48,237 bases of DNA from an uncultured Pseudomonadota bacterium (GTDB lineage Bacteria > Desulfobacterota > Binatia > Binatales > Binataceae): assembly GCA_937889395.1 (NCBI GenBank), contig CALAOW010000056.1, positions 1-48,237 of the forward strand, written 5' to 3'. Numbering within the stretch: the stretch's first letter is position 1; each line of letters opens with the position of its first letter. The notes beneath the pieces are model-generated. The model was not told the origin of the DNA and did no database searches. It saw nothing but the letters and a program-made list of their open reading frames with translations. This document shows positions 6,723-16,399 of the stretch, piece after piece. Made by a program: the position numbers and the translations under genes.

Positions 6723-9335
6723 CTACGTGGCGCTGGCCAGCGGCTGGCTCGAGAACCCCAGACCTCGAGCGCCGGCGTCGACCGTGACCCGCGAACTGTC
6801 GCGAATCTCACCCGCGAGCAATTTCCGCCCCAGCGCCGTCTCGAGCTCGCGCTGGATGAGTCGTTTCAACGGACGCGCCCCGTACGACGGATCGTAGCCA
6901 TGCTCGGCCAGATAATCGCGCGCTTTGTCGGTCAATTCGAGCTCGATCTTGCGCTCCTCGAGCCTCTGGCGCAGACGCACCATCTGGATATCGACAATTT
7001 GGCGCAGCTCTTCGCGGGTCAGCGGATGGAACACGACGACCTCGTCAACGCGGTTGAGAAACTCGGGCCTGAAACTCTGACGCAAGACCTCGAGCGCCTG
7101 CGCCTTCATCTTCTCGTAGTCCTGTCCCTTGAAGCCGAGAATAATCTGGCTGGCGATATTCGACGTCATGATCACAACGGTGTTGCGGAAATCTACCGTG
7201 CGTCCGTGACCGTCGGTAAGCCGGCCGTCGTCGAGCAATTGCAGCAGGACGTTGAACACGTCGGCGTGCGCTTTTTCGATCTCGTCGAACAGGATTACCG
7301 AGTACGGACGGCGCCGCACGGCTTCCGTCAGTTGCCCGCCCTCCTCGAAGCCGACATAGCCCGGAGGTGCGCCGACCAGCCGCGAGACGGTGTGCTTCTC
7401 CATGTACTCGGACATATCGATTCGGATCATCGCGGCTTCGCTGTCGAACAGGAACTCGGCCAGCGCGCGCGCCAGTTCGGTCTTGCCCACGCCGGTGGGG
7501 CCGAGAAAAATGAACGACCCGATCGGGCGGTTGGGATCCTTGAGTCCGGAGCGGGCGCGAATTACCGCGTCGGAAACGGCGATCACCGCTTCGTCCTGGC
7601 CGATCACGCGTTTGTGCAGATGCTCCTCGAGATGCGCGAGCTTCTGCACCTCGCCTTCGAGCAGGCGCGATACGGGAATTTTGGTCCATCGCGCGACGAC
7701 TTCGGCGATATCGTCCTCGTCCACTTCTTCCTTGATCAATCGCTTGCCGCCGGAGTGCTTCTCGACGAGCTTCTGCTCTTCGGCGCCAAGCTCCTTCTCG
7801 AGCGACGCGAGCTTGCCGTACTGCAGTTCCGCGACCTTGTTGAGGTCGTACACGCGCTTGGCTTTTTCGATCGCAAGCCTGGTTTGCTCGATCTCGGCCT
7901 TGATTTTTGCGAGTTTCTCGAGCCCGCTCGTTTCGGTTTCCCATTGCGCCTGCAGGCCCGAGCGCTTTTCCTTGATCTCGGCCAGCTCCTTCTCGAGTTT
8001 CTGCAGCCGATCGCGCGAGGACTGATCGGTCTCGCGCTTGAGCGCCTCGCGCTCGATTTCCAGCTGCATCACGCGCCGATTGACCTCGTCGATCTCGACC
8101 GGCATCGATTCCTTCTCGGTGCGCAGCTTGGCCGCCGCTTCATCCATCAGGTCGATCGCCTTGTCGGGCAGGAATCGATCGGTGATGTACCGTTTCGACA
8201 GCACCGCGGCCGTCACCAGCGCGGCGTCCTTGATTCGAATTCCGTGATGGACCTCGTAGCGTTCCTTCAGCCCGCGCAGAATCGAGATGGTGTCCTCGAC
8301 GCTGGGCTCCTCGACCATCACCGGCTGGAAGCGCCGCTCCAGCGCGGCGTCTTTCTCGATATACTTGCGGTACTCGTCGAGCGTGGTCGCGCCGATGCAA
8401 TGCAGTTCGCCGCGCGCCAGCATGGGCTTGAGCAGGTTCGACGCATCCATCGCGCCTTCAGCCGCGCCCGCGCCGACGACGGTATGCAACTCGTCGATGA
8501 ACAGAATTATTTCGCCCGCGGCTTCCTGCACTTCCTTCAACACAGCTTTCAGCCGTTCCTCGAACTCGCCGCGGAATTTGGCGCCCGCTATCAGCGCTCC
8601 CATGTCGAGCGCGACCAGCTTGCGATTCTTGAGGCCCTCGGGCACGTCGCCCGCAACGATTCGCCGCGCAAGACCCTCGACAATCGCGGTCTTGCCGACC
8701 CCCGGCTCGCCGATCAGCACCGGGTTGTTCTTGGTGCGGCGCGAGAGGACCTGGATTACCCGTCGAATTTCTTCGTCGCGTCCTATCACTGGATCGATCT
8801 TGCCGGCCGACGCGAGCTTGGTCAGGTCGCGGCCGTATTTTTCCAGCGACTGGTAGGTCGCCTCGGGATTCGACGAGGTGACGCGCTGGTTGCCGCGGAC
8901 CTTCTTGAGCACGGCCATCAGCTTGTCGTGGGTCAAACCTGCTTCGCGGATAATTTTCGAAGCGGCGCCCGGCTCATCGAGCATCGCGATCAACACGTGC
9001 TCGACCGAAACGTACTCGTCCTTGAGCTTGCCCGCCTCCTGCTCTGCGCGCGCCAGCACCCGGCCCAGGCGCTGGGTCGCGTAAACCTGCCCGCTGTCAG
9101 AGCCGCCGCCGGTTACATGCGGAATTTTGGCGAGTTCAGCGCCGAGCTTGCGGCGGATCGCGTCGCGATCGACGCCCGTCAGCTTCACGATCGAGGACGC
9201 CAGGCCTTCGTCATCTTCGAGCAGCGACGCCAGCAGATGCTCGACGTCGACGGCCTGGTTATGAGCAGTGAGCGCGGCATTTTGCGCGCTCCCAAGCGCC
9301 TCCTGGAGTTTCTCAGTGAATCGGTTGGCGTTCAT
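6723..9335 (-). CDS. clpB: ATP-dependent protein disaggregase ClpB
   Basis: 870 residues, the normal ClpB length. In order: the Clp_N double repeat (about 1-145); the first AAA+ module with Walker A GEPGVGKT (209-216) and Walker B ILFIDE (277-282); the long M-domain coiled coil (about 400-525, heptad-rich Glu/Lys/Arg/Leu) that separates ClpB from ClpA/ClpC; the second AAA+ module with Walker A GPTGVGKT (612-619), pore loop GYVG (659-662) and Walker B VILFDE (680-685); and the D2-small domain. It works with DnaK/DnaJ to resolubilise aggregates in the cytoplasm. There is an AAGGAAAA ribosome binding site before ATG 9335. No CIRCE or clear heat-shock promoter was found upstream. Confidence 0.98.
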   Translation of the reverse strand: MNANRFTEKLQEALGSAQNAALTAHNQAVDVEHLLASLLEDDEGLASSIVKLTGVDRDAIRRKLGAELAKIPHVTGGGSDSGQVYATQRLGRVLARAEQEAGKLKDEYVSVEHVLIAMLDEPGAASKIIREAGLTHDKLMAVLKKVRGNQRVTSSNPEATYQSLEKYGRDLTKLASAGKIDPVIGRDEEIRRVIQVLSRRTKNNPVLIGEPGVGKTAIVEGLARRIVAGDVPEGLKNRKLVALDMGALIAGAKFRGEFEERLKAVLKEVQEAAGEIILFIDELHTVVGAGAAEGAMDASNLLKPMLARGELHCIGATTLDEYRKYIEKDAALERRFQPVMVEEPSVEDTISILRGLKERYEVHHGIRIKDAALVTAAVLSKRYITDRFLPDKAIDLMDEAAAKLRTEKESMPVEIDEVNRRVMQLEIEREALKRETDQSSRDRLQKLEKELAEIKEKRSGLQAQWETETSGLEKLAKIKAEIEQTRLAIEKAKRVYDLNKVAELQYGKLASLEKELGAEEQKLVEKHSGGKRLIKEEVDEDDIAEVVARWTKIPVSRLLEGEVQKLAHLEEHLHKRVIGQDEAVIAVSDAVIRARSGLKDPNRPIGSFIFLGPTGVGKTELARALAEFLFDSEAAMIRIDMSEYMEKHTVSRLVGAPPGYVGFEEGGQLTEAVRRRPYSVILFDEIEKAHADVFNVLLQLLDDGRLTDGHGRTVDFRNTVVIMTSNIASQIILGFKGQDYEKMKAQALEVLRQSFRPEFLNRVDEVVVFHPLTREELRQIVDIQMVRLRQRLEERKIELELTDKARDYLAEHGYDPSYGARPLKRLIQRELETALGRKLLAGEIRDSSRVTVDAGARGLGFSSQPLASAT

Positions 9336-9376
9336 GCGATCGTCGGTTTTCCTTGCTCATTAACCTAACCATTTTC

Positions 9377-9393
9377 CGGTTTAGGGCAAACCG
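9377..9393. repeat. Short inverted repeat in the clpB leader
   Basis: CGGTTT (9377-9382) and AAACCG (9388-9393) form a perfect 6-bp palindrome around a 5-nt loop, 42 bp upstream of the clpB start. It could be a small hairpin in the leader or an operator half-site pair. It does not match CIRCE. Confidence 0.3.
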
Positions 9394-9492
9394 AAATTCA
9401 CCATCGGCCGCCGCGGTGACACCTGCAATATGATCCGCGGCTGCGTCAAGCGGAGACGAAATACCTCTGATAAAATAAATCATCGCAAGCGC

Positions 9493-10842
9493 TCAGGCGC
9501 CGGCGATCGTCATCTCGGCTATCTTGATCGTCGGCGCGACCGTGGATGAGCGCCAGTTGAGGTCGTTGCCGATCATCTCGACGCCGGCCATCATATCTTT
9601 CAGGTTGCCCGCGATGGTGATTTCATTCACCGGATAGGCGAGTTCGCCGTTCTCAATCCAGATTCCGCCCGCGCCCCGCGAATAGTCCCCGGTGACCATG
9701 TTCACGCCGAAACCTATCGTCTCGGTCAGATACAGTCCCTGCTTCACCGAGCCGATTATCTGCGCGGGCGTATAGATTCCGGGTTCGAGATACAGATTGG
9801 TGGCCGAAACCCCTGGAGCCTCGCCCACCGAACGCGCGGCGTTGCCGGTGGGAGCCAGACCGAGCTTGCGCGCCGAATAGCAGTCGAGCAGGTAGCTCGC
9901 GAGCACGCCCTTGTCCACCACGTTCTTGCGGGAGGTGGGCAGGCCCTCGCCGTCGAACGGCTTGGAGCCAAGACCACCGGGGATCAGCGCGTCGTCCACG
10001 ATAGTGACGCCGGGGGCGGCGATCGGATTGCCCAACTGTCCCACCAGAAATGACGCTCCCTTATACAACGAAGGCCCCGAAGCTGCGCCGACGATCGATC
10101 GAATCAATCCGGCGGCCATGTCGGGATCGAAGACGATCGGCGCGCGCATCGTCTTGATCTTGCGCGCTCCGAGCCGGCGGATCGCCCGCCTGGCGGCGGT
10201 TATTCCCACCGACTCCGCATCTTCGAGTTTTCCCAAGCGGCGGTTCGACGTGTACCAGAATCCCTGTTGCATCGCGTCGCCGTCTTGCGCGATCGGCTGC
10301 ACGACAAGCGTGTACGAAGTGCCGGAATACTCGCCTGAAAAACCCTGGCTGTTGGCGAACAGAATCTGGCCGCGCCCGGAGCTGAATTCGGCGCCCTCGG
10401 AGTTCTTCATGCGCGGATCGAATTTCAGCGCCGCGTTCTCGGCAGTGCGCGCGATCTCCAGCGCACGATCAGCAGTCACTATTCCGCTGTCGGGATCCGC
10501 CAGCGAAAGCTCCGGCAGCGACTTCGGATGCATCGAAGGGTCGGGCAATCCCGCCCACGGATCGGCGGCCGACAAGCGCGCAAGCTCGACCGTGTTCGCG
10601 ATGAAGTCGCCCAGCGAATCGCGCTCCAGTTCGGCCGTCGAGGAGGTCGCGGAAGACTGTCCGCAAAACACCCGCAGACCCAGCCGCCGCTCGCGCGAGC
10701 TCTTGAGTTTCTCGACTTCGCCCAGCCGCACACCGGCCGAAAGAGACTCCGCGGTTACGCACAGAACTTCCGCCGCGCTGGCGCCTTTACGCCTGGCCTC
10801 GTCGAGCGCCCAATTGGCGAGTTCAATATCAACCGTCGCCAT
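9493..10842 (-). CDS. pmbA: TldE/PmbA, metalloprotease-complex partner of TldD
   Basis: 449 residues, equal to E. coli PmbA/TldE. Family signatures include SAGVRLGEVEKLKSSRERRLGLRVF in the N-terminal domain and, in the C-terminal domain, DDALIPGGLGSKPFDGEGLPT, LDCYSARKLGLAPTGNA and GFGVNMVTGDYSRGAGGIWIENGE. It lacks the HExxxH zinc motif, as expected for the non-catalytic partner. TldD/TldE forms a heterodimer that digests unfolded small peptides and matures some modified peptides such as microcin B17. It follows tldD by 28 bp on the same strand, so the pair is almost certainly co-expressed. Confidence 0.95.
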   Translation of the reverse strand: MATVDIELANWALDEARRKGASAAEVLCVTAESLSAGVRLGEVEKLKSSRERRLGLRVFCGQSSATSSTAELERDSLGDFIANTVELARLSAADPWAGLPDPSMHPKSLPELSLADPDSGIVTADRALEIARTAENAALKFDPRMKNSEGAEFSSGRGQILFANSQGFSGEYSGTSYTLVVQPIAQDGDAMQQGFWYTSNRRLGKLEDAESVGITAARRAIRRLGARKIKTMRAPIVFDPDMAAGLIRSIVGAASGPSLYKGASFLVGQLGNPIAAPGVTIVDDALIPGGLGSKPFDGEGLPTSRKNVVDKGVLASYLLDCYSARKLGLAPTGNAARSVGEAPGVSATNLYLEPGIYTPAQIIGSVKQGLYLTETIGFGVNMVTGDYSRGAGGIWIENGELAYPVNEITIAGNLKDMMAGVEMIGNDLNWRSSTVAPTIKIAEMTIAGA

Positions 10843-10870
10843 CAGATTATTCTCATTGTCATTCTAATTG

Positions 10871-12319
10871 TCAGGCGCGCGTGCCGCCGACCGTGATGCC
10901 GTCGATTCGAATCGTCGGCAGCCCCACGCCCACCGGCACCGATTGGCCGTCCTTGCCGCAAGTCCCGACCCCGGCGTCGAGCGCGAGGTTATTGCCGACC
11001 ATCGAGACCCGGGTCAGCACGTCGGGACCGTTGCCGATAAGCGTGGCGCCCTTCACCGGCCGCGTCACATTGCCGTCCTCGATCAGGTAAGCCTCGCTCG
11101 CGGAGAAAACAAATTTGCCGTTGGTAATATCGACCTGTCCGCCGCCGAAGTTGACCGCATAGAGGCCGTTCTTGACCGACTTGATTATTTCTTCGGGCGT
11201 GGATTCGCCGTTGAGCATGAAGGTGTTGGTCATTCGGGGCATCGGCGAATGCGCAAAGCTCTCGCGCCGTCCGTTGCCGGTGGGCGCCATCTTCATCAGC
11301 CGCGCGTTCATCCGATCCTGCAGATAGCCGCGCAGGATTCCCTTTTCGATCAGCACCGTGCGCGAGGTGGGCGTACCTTCGTCGTCAACGTTCAGGCTGC
11401 CGCGACGATTCGGGATGGTGCCGTCGTCGATCACCGTGCAAAGTTCGCTCGCGACTTTCTGGCCGATTCGATTCGCGAATGCCGACACGCCCTTGCGGTT
11501 GAAGTCGCCTTCCAGCCCGTGGCCAATCGCTTCGTGAAGCAAAATTCCGGGCCATCCCGGGCCGAGCACGACGATCATCTCGCCCGCCGGCGCGTCGACG
11601 GCGTCGAGATTCACCATCGCTTGCCGCGCCGCTTCGAGCGCGTACTCGCGCCAGCGGTCATTTTCGATGAAGTAGTTCCACTCGACGCGCCCGCCGCCGC
11701 CGTAGGAGCCCATCTGGCGAGCCTTGCCGTCGTCGGCGATCACGGTCACGTTGAGCCGGCACAGCGGCTGCACGTCCGCGGCGACTTGCCCGTCGCTGTT
11801 CACGACCATCACGATCTTCCGCTCGCACGTGAACGACGCCATCACGTTCTTCACCCGCGCATCGGAGGCGCGCACCACGCGATCGATCTCGTTCAGCAGC
11901 CGCGCACGCTCCTGCACCGGAACCTCGAGCGGGGTGCTGTCGAGATCGTACAGCGCATGACGCGCGACCGGAGTACCGACCTGCACCGCGGCCGGCGTCG
12001 TGCCGCGCTGATCGGCGATCGCACGGGCGGCCTCCGCCGCAAGCCGCATCCTGTCGATCGTAACTTCGTCGGAATAGGCGTAGCCGGTGCGATCCTCGGC
12101 GCACACGCGCACACCGACGCCGTGGCTCACGCTCTTGCTGGTGTGATTCACCATCGATTCTTCGAGCCCGAGACCCTCGGCGCTGCGGTACTCGAAGTAG
12201 AGATCGGCGTAATCGGCCTTGCGTTCGAGCGCGGTGCCGAGGATTCGTTCGAGCGCGCCGTGATTCATGCCGAATCGATTCAGGAAAAATTTATCGGGAG
12301 CAACGAGTTCGTTGGACAT
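10871..12319 (-). CDS. tldD: TldD zinc metallopeptidase
   Basis: 482 residues from the chosen start (E. coli TldD is 481). The zinc site HEAIGH lies at residues 262-267, inside GPGWPGILLHEAIGHGLEGD, and the further Cys ligand is probably in VGTCGKDGQSVPVG near the C-terminus. This is the catalytic subunit of the TldD/TldE complex, which cleaves unfolded peptides inside a closed chamber. ATG 12319 (MSNELV) is preferred over a longer frame to 12367, because it has an AGGCGA element upstream and gives the family length. The neighbour upstream, an 82-residue unknown, is divergent. Confidence 0.95.
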   Translation of the reverse strand: MSNELVAPDKFFLNRFGMNHGALERILGTALERKADYADLYFEYRSAEGLGLEESMVNHTSKSVSHGVGVRVCAEDRTGYAYSDEVTIDRMRLAAEAARAIADQRGTTPAAVQVGTPVARHALYDLDSTPLEVPVQERARLLNEIDRVVRASDARVKNVMASFTCERKIVMVVNSDGQVAADVQPLCRLNVTVIADDGKARQMGSYGGGGRVEWNYFIENDRWREYALEAARQAMVNLDAVDAPAGEMIVVLGPGWPGILLHEAIGHGLEGDFNRKGVSAFANRIGQKVASELCTVIDDGTIPNRRGSLNVDDEGTPTSRTVLIEKGILRGYLQDRMNARLMKMAPTGNGRRESFAHSPMPRMTNTFMLNGESTPEEIIKSVKNGLYAVNFGGGQVDITNGKFVFSASEAYLIEDGNVTRPVKGATLIGNGPDVLTRVSMVGNNLALDAGVGTCGKDGQSVPVGVGLPTIRIDGITVGGTRA

Positions 12320-12446
12320 CGTTTTTGTCGCCTGTAAATGAAGTCTATCAAAGCGCGCAACCGCCAAGAAGGTCGCTTGCTCGAATCCGCGGATACAATC
12401 GGCTCGACGATGGCGAAGCGGCCTCGAAACGGGTTACGATTTGCGG

Positions 12447-12695
12447 ATGGCCACGCGGGAAACACTGGCGCTAATCGATCGCCTGATGCTCGAAATGATC
12501 GCGCAGCAGGAGAACAAAGTCCTCGCGATGGCGCGCGCGATTCATCCCGGGCTCACCGCGGAGGACATGCGCAATCCGAACGATTTTACCGACCTGATGG
12601 CGAGCGGCGAGTGGAACTTCGAGGATGGAATCCTGTCAGGGCTCAAGAGCGCGCACATGGCGCTCCGCGCCAAGCTGCTCGAGAGCGTCGAGTAA
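12447..12695 (+). CDS. Conserved-looking small protein of unknown function
   Basis: 82 residues from ATG 12447; a TTG at 12441 in the same frame is possible. The sequence is helical and charged: TLALIDRLMLEMIAQQENK, then AIHPGLTAEDMRNPNDFTDL and WNFEDGILSGLKSAHMALRAK. No signal peptide, Cys or membrane segment is present, and I do not recognise a domain. The codon use is like its neighbours and composition is not random, so I believe it is a real gene. It diverges from tldD across 127 bp and is followed by the terminator hairpin shared with the ribosomal cluster. Confidence 0.6.
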   Translation: MATRETLALIDRLMLEMIAQQENKVLAMARAIHPGLTAEDMRNPNDFTDLMASGEWNFEDGILSGLKSAHMALRAKLLESVE

Positions 12696-12732
12696 GAACT
12701 CGAAAAGGTTTCACCACCAGGACGCCGAGATG

Positions 12733-12766
12733 GAAGAAAAGGCACGAAGAGATTTTCTTCGTGCCT
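12733..12766 (-). terminator. Intrinsic terminator of the ribosomal super-operon
   Basis: A perfect 11-bp stem (AGGCACGAAGA pairing with TCTTCGTGCCT, 12740-12766) with a 5-nt loop. Read on the minus strand it is followed by TTTTCTTCC, a good U-tract. It is 32 bp downstream of the rplQ stop, so it ends the cluster that starts far to the right. On the plus strand no T-run follows, so it is at best a weak terminator for the small gene ending at 12695. Confidence 0.85.
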
Positions 12767-12797
12767 GTGCGTCTTTGGTCGTGACGTTCGACTTGGA

Positions 12798-13250
12798 TTA
12801 GCCGGCCGCCGCGGCTCGACGAGGCCGCTCGGCGGGAGCGCCTTCCTTCTTCGCAGCCGAGCGCTTGCGCGGCTTCTTCGCCTTGGTCTGCTCCTCGTTG
12901 CCGGTGAACTCGATGACCGACAGCATCGCGGCGTCGCCGCGGCGATGACCGAACTTTATCACCCGCGTATAGCCGCCGTTGCGATCCTTGAAGCGCGGCG
13001 CGATCTCGTCGAACAGCTTCTTGACCGCGTCATGCGACTGCATGAACGCAAACGCGCGCCGTCGCGCCGCGAGATCGTTCTGCTTGCCGAGCGTGACCAT
13101 CCGGTCCGCGATGCGCCGCAGTTCCTTGGCCTTGGGATCGGTCGTCTTGATTCGCTCATGACGAATCAGTGCGAGCACCATATTCTTGAACAGCGCCTTG
13201 CGATGCGCTGAGGTGCGATTGAGCTTGCGGCCCGAGTTGAGATGACGCAT
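12798..13250 (-). CDS. rplQ: Ribosomal protein L17
   Basis: 150 residues. The core [20 protein letters not shown] through [16 protein letters not shown] matches L17, a large-subunit protein near the exit tunnel. E. coli L17 has 127 residues; the excess here is a C-terminal tail of about 30 residues rich in Lys, Arg, Ala and Pro (from about residue 119). It is the last gene of the alpha section, 16 bp after rpoA, and the terminator follows. Confidence 0.97.
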   Translation of the reverse strand: MRHLNSGRKLNRTSAHRKALFKNMVLALIRHERIKTTDPKAKELRRIADRMVTLGKQNDLAARRRAFAFMQSHDAVKKLFDEIAPRFKDRNGGYTRVIKFGHRRGDAAMLSVIEFTGNEEQTKAKKPRKRSAAKKEGAPAERPRRAAAAG

Positions 13251-13266
13251 CAGTTACTCCAAACCG

Positions 13267-14295
13267 CTATGCCGATTCGCGGCGTTCTTGCTCTTGCCAC
13301 ATGCGGTCGAGCTCGCCGCGCGGCGGCAGGTTCTCCAGCCGCATGCCGAGCGAAAGCCCCATGTCGGCGAGAACTTCCTTGATCTCGTTGAGGGACTTGC
13401 GTCCGAAGTTTTTGATCTTGAGCATGTCCTGCTCGGTGCGCTGCACCAGCTCACCGATATATTTGATGTCGGCGTTCTGAAGACCGTTGAACGCGCGCAC
13501 CGAAATCGGCAGCCCTTCGACGGGCCGATAGAGCATCTCGCTCATCGAGGGATGGGCCTCGCCGCCCTCGGCCGTGCCGGCGGCTGCTTCGGTCTCTTCC
13601 TCGGCGCCCGCGAAAATCGTCATCTGATCGCGCATCACGCGCGCCGCATAGGTCAGCGCCTCGCGCGGGTTGATCGAGCCGTCGGTCCAAATCTCGAGCG
13701 CGAGCCGATCGTAGTCGGTGCGCTGGCCGACGCGCGCGTTGGTCACGGTGAAATTGACTTTGCGAATCGGCGAGAAGATCGCGTCGAGGCGAATCGTCCC
13801 GATTGGCTCCTCGTCTTCGGTGCGCTCGCCGGGGACGTAGCCGCGGCCGCGCTTGATGACGAGTTCCATGTCGAGTTCGGCGCCCTTGTCGAGCGACGCG
13901 ATATGCTTGTCGGGGGTCAGGACTTCCAGGCTCGGTCCGCCGGTGATATCGCGCGCGGTCACCTGCGCCTCGCCCTTGACCTTGAGGGTTGCGGTAATCT
14001 GCTCGCCTTCATGCAGGCGCAAGCGGATTTCCTTGAGGTTGAGGACGATGTCGGTCACGTCCTCTTTGACTCCGGCCAGAGTCGAAAACTCGTGAAGAAC
14101 GTTCTTGATCCTGACTGCTGTAATCGCGTAGCCGGGCAGCGTGGACAGCAGGATGCGCCGCAGCGCGTTGCCAACGGTGATTCCGTAGCCGCGTTCGAGC
14201 GGTTCCGCGGAAAACTTGCCGTAGGAAGGAGTGACTTCCTTCTCGTCGAACTCGACAGCCTTGGGTTTGATCAGATCTCGCCAGTCATTCTGCAT
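13267..14295 (-). CDS. rpoA: RNA polymerase alpha subunit
   Basis: 342 residues with both domains. The alpha-NTD (about 1-235) has [25 protein letters not shown], the dimerisation and assembly region. The linker is acidic and Ala/Glu-rich. The alpha-CTD (about 265-330) contains [11 protein letters not shown] and [39 protein letters not shown], the UP-element and activator-binding helix-hairpin-helix fold. Slightly longer than the 329 residues of E. coli, mainly through the linker. Gene order rpsD-rpoA-rplQ is the classic alpha-operon end; the gap from rpsD is 83 bp. Confidence 0.98.
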   Translation of the reverse strand: MQNDWRDLIKPKAVEFDEKEVTPSYGKFSAEPLERGYGITVGNALRRILLSTLPGYAITAVRIKNVLHEFSTLAGVKEDVTDIVLNLKEIRLRLHEGEQITATLKVKGEAQVTARDITGGPSLEVLTPDKHIASLDKGAELDMELVIKRGRGYVPGERTEDEEPIGTIRLDAIFSPIRKVNFTVTNARVGQRTDYDRLALEIWTDGSINPREALTYAARVMRDQMTIFAGAEEETEAAAGTAEGGEAHPSMSEMLYRPVEGLPISVRAFNGLQNADIKYIGELVQRTEQDMLKIKNFGRKSLNEIKEVLADMGLSLGMRLENLPPRGELDRMWQEQERRESA

Positions 14296-14378
14296 AGTCT
14301 ATGCTCTTTTTTCCGATGGATTTCCCGCGCCCACACAGGTCCACCACGGACCGGGACGCCGATCGGTATGCCTCCGCC

Positions 14379-15005
14379 CTATCTGGAGTAATGCTCGACG
14401 ATCAGCTTCTCGCTGATCGGCATCGTCAGTTCAGCGCGCGCCGGCAGCGACCGGAGCGAGCCGCGGAATTGTTCGCGCTCGAGTGCCATCCACGGCGGGA
14501 CGCCGCGGCGCTGCGCCATCTCGATTGCCTCGACGATCACCTTCTTGGTGCGGCTCGCCTCGGCCACGCTGATTACACTGCCAACCTCGACCAGCGTCGA
14601 GGGAATCGTGACTTTCTTGCCGTTGACGTGAATATGCCCGTGGCGAACCACCTGACGCGCCTGCGCCAGCGAACTGGCGAAGCCGAGACGATAGACCACG
14701 TTGTCAAGCCGCCGCTCGAGCAGCACGAGCAGGTTCTCGCCGGTAATTCCGTCCATCCGCTCGGCCATTTCGAAGTAGGCCGAGAACTGCGTTTCCATCA
14801 ATCCGTAGATGCGCTTGACCTTCTGCTTTTCACGCAGACGAATCGCAAATTCCGAAAAACGCGTGCGCGCCTGACCGTGCGCTCCGGGCGGATAATTGCG
14901 CCGCTCGATCGCGCACTTGTCGCTGTAGCATCGCTCTCCCTTGAGGAAGAGTTTCAGTCCTTCGCGCCGGCACAGCCGGCATACCGGACCCAGATTCCTA
15001 GCCAT
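14379..15005 (-). CDS. rpsD: Ribosomal protein S4 (zinc-cysteine form)
   Basis: 208 residues. S4 organises 16S rRNA folding as a primary assembly protein and can repress its own operon. The N-terminus keeps four cysteines (CRLCRREG, then GERCYSDKC, residues 9, 12, 26 and 31), the C+ form that can hold a metal. The S4 RNA-binding domain ([31 protein letters not shown]) is intact. It is preceded by the first copy of a duplicated 68-bp intergenic element (15024-15091), which could belong to a translational control region; that link is inference. Confidence 0.98.
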   Translation of the reverse strand: MARNLGPVCRLCRREGLKLFLKGERCYSDKCAIERRNYPPGAHGQARTRFSEFAIRLREKQKVKRIYGLMETQFSAYFEMAERMDGITGENLLVLLERRLDNVVYRLGFASSLAQARQVVRHGHIHVNGKKVTIPSTLVEVGSVISVAEASRTKKVIVEAIEMAQRRGVPPWMALEREQFRGSLRSLPARAELTMPISEKLIVEHYSR

Positions 15006-15023
15006 CTTCGATTACGCCTTCTT

Positions 15024-15091
15024 TTTTCAGTGAATCCGCTTGCGTGCTGACAACACGATGAAAATTTCCCTGCTTGCCCGCGTTTTCATCG
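15024..15091. repeat. 68-bp intergenic element, copy A (rpsK-rpsD gap)
   Basis: Aligned by hand without gaps to copy B at 15573-15640; 50 of 68 positions are identical. Shared blocks are TTTTCAGTGAATCCGC at one end, GAAAATTTCCCT in the middle and GCCCGCGTTTT at the other end. In copy A, CGATGAAAA and TTTTCATCG also form a perfect 9-bp inverted repeat with an 18-nt loop, not kept in copy B. It lies just upstream of the rpsD ribosome binding site. Confidence 0.7.
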
Positions 15092-15108
15092 ATCGTTCGT
15101 ATTTCAGT

Positions 15109-15570
15109 TCAGACTCTGCGCCGCTTCGGAGGACGGCATCCGTTGTGCGGAATCGGCGTCACGTCCTTGATCGAGATGACGCCCAGTCCCGCCGCTTGCA
15201 GCGCGCGCACCGCCGATTCGCGTCCTCCGCCCGGGCCTTTGACGTGAACGACCACCGCGCGCATCCCGACTTCCGAGCACTTGCGCGCGCACGCCTCCGC
15301 CGCCATCTGCGCTGCGAACGGCGTGCCCTTGCGCGAGCCCTTGAAGCCCACAGAGCCGGCGCTCGACCATGCGATCACGGTTCCCTGCTGATCGGTGATC
15401 GTCACGATCGTGTTGTTGAAGGTCGCGTGCACATGCGCAACGCCCTCGGGCACGTTGCGGCGCACCTTCTTGCGCCGCGGCGCAGGCGCAGGTGCTCCAG
15501 CAGCGGGGGCTACGGCAGCGGCGGCCTTCTTTTCGGGTGCGGCTTTCGTCTCTTTGATTTCTTCAGCCAT
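15109..15570 (-). CDS. rpsK: Ribosomal protein S11 with N-terminal extension
   Basis: 153 residues, against 129 in E. coli. The core begins at about residue 32 ([20 protein letters not shown]) and ends [10 protein letters not shown], the conserved S11 C-terminus that sits on the 30S platform next to the mRNA exit. The first 30 residues are an Ala/Pro/Lys/Glu-rich tail ([15 protein letters not shown], then AAGAPAPAP). The ATG at 15570 is directly preceded by copy B of the duplicated intergenic element; there is no strong Shine-Dalgarno, only AAAAGA. Confidence 0.97.
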   Translation of the reverse strand: MAEEIKETKAAPEKKAAAAVAPAAGAPAPAPRRKKVRRNVPEGVAHVHATFNNTIVTITDQQGTVIAWSSAGSVGFKGSRKGTPFAAQMAAEACARKCSEVGMRAVVVHVKGPGGGRESAVRALQAAGLGVISIKDVTPIPHNGCRPPKRRRV

Positions 15571-15572
15571 TC

Positions 15573-15640
15573 TTTTCAGTGAATCCGCCTTGGTGCTTAT
15601 AGTCCGGAGAAAATTTCCCTTTCGGCCCGCGTTTTATAGG
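15573..15640. repeat. 68-bp intergenic element, copy B (rpsM-rpsK gap)
   Basis: Second copy of the element described for 15024-15091, same length and orientation. It fills essentially the whole gap between the rpsM stop and the rpsK start. A 14-bp piece of it, GATTCACTGAAAAG read on the minus strand, also occurs on the plus strand at 45454-45467 next to tRNA-Gly. Confidence 0.7.
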
Positions 15641-16024
15641 TTAGCCCTTCGACGGCGCCTGCTTCTTGCCCGCGACCACTTTGCGCGGACCCTTGCGCGT
15701 ACGCGCGTTGGTATGCGTGCGTTGGCCGCGCACCGGAAGTCCGCGACGATGCCGAATCCCGCGGTAGCATCCCAGATCCATCAAGCGCTTGATCGACTGC
15801 TGAAAGTCGCGCCGCAGATCGCCTTCGACCTCGAAGTCGGTATCGATCACCTGGCGGATATGGACCTGCTGGTCCGCCGACAGGTCGTCGGTCTTGATCG
15901 CCGGATCGACTTTGGCGGCGGCGAGAATTTTCAGCGCGCTCGGCCGGCCTATTCCGTAGATATAGGTCAGCGCGATATCCATCCGCTTGTTCTTGGGCAG
16001 TTCGACTCCAGCTATGCGTGCCAT
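15641..16024 (-). CDS. rpsM: Ribosomal protein S13
   Basis: 127 residues. The helix-two-turn-helix region [26 protein letters not shown] and the basic C-terminal tail [22 protein letters not shown] identify S13, the 30S head protein that contacts P-site tRNA and forms the intersubunit bridge with L5. It is 13 bp after rpmJ, as in the normal alpha cluster. Confidence 0.98.
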   Translation of the reverse strand: MARIAGVELPKNKRMDIALTYIYGIGRPSALKILAAAKVDPAIKTDDLSADQQVHIRQVIDTDFEVEGDLRRDFQQSIKRLMDLGCYRGIRHRRGLPVRGQRTHTNARTRKGPRKVVAGKKQAPSKG

Positions 16025-16037
16025 CGCGAAACCCTTC

Positions 16038-16151
16038 CTAGCCCTGACGCTGCTTGTGGCGCGGGTTCGAGCACAGGATGCGCACGACGCCTTCGCGGCG
16101 CACGACCTTGCAGTTCTTGCAAATCTTTTTGACCGACGCTCGGACTTTCAT
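16038..16151 (-). CDS. rpmJ: Ribosomal protein L36 (zinc ribbon)
   Basis: 37 residues: starts [20 protein letters not shown] and ends [11 protein letters not shown]. Cys11, Cys14, Cys27 and His32 form the zinc-binding knuckle of the C+ type of L36. The small gene sits between infA and rpsM, its usual place, with 29 bp before it and 13 bp after. Confidence 0.97.
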   Translation of the reverse strand: MKVRASVKKICKNCKVVRREGVVRILCSNPRHKQRQG

Positions 16152-16180
16152 ACTTCGCCTATCTCTATCCGGCGCGCCCG

Positions 16181-16399
16181 CTAGCGCATCCGGTACGTAA
16201 TCCGGCCGCGCGTCAGGTCGTAAGGCGACAACTCAACCGTGACCTTGTCGCCGGCCAGAATCTTGATGTAATGCATCCTCATTTTGCCCGAGATATGAGC
16301 CAATACCTTGTGCCCATTGTCGAGCGTCACCCTGAACACCGCATTGGGGAGTGCTTCCTGCACCGTCCCCTGTACTTCGATCGCGTCGCCCTTAGACAT
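16181..16399 (-). CDS. infA: Translation initiation factor IF-1
   Basis: 72 residues, a single OB fold: [58 protein letters not shown]-1 blocks the ribosomal A site during initiation. The start overlaps the end of map by 8 bp, suggesting translational coupling. Confidence 0.98.
   Translation of the reverse strand: MSKGDAIEVQGTVQEALPNAVFRVTLDNGHKVLAHISGKMRMHYIKILAGDKVTVELSPYDLTRGRITYRMR

Noticed and set aside
5961-9368. An 1135-codon plus-strand frame over clpB and the cytochrome gene
   Set aside because: Antisense shadow of two well-identified genes; its translation is low-complexity and has no domain.
9336-9492. CIRCE element or sigma32 promoter for clpB
   Set aside because: No TTAGCACTC-type palindrome. 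A TTGACG is present on the minus strand, but no -10 at acceptable spacing.
14296-14378. A third copy of the 68-bp element in the rpsD-rpoA gap
   Set aside because: Only a loose likeness (a T-run and GGGAAAT/GCGGG words); it does not align across the three blocks.
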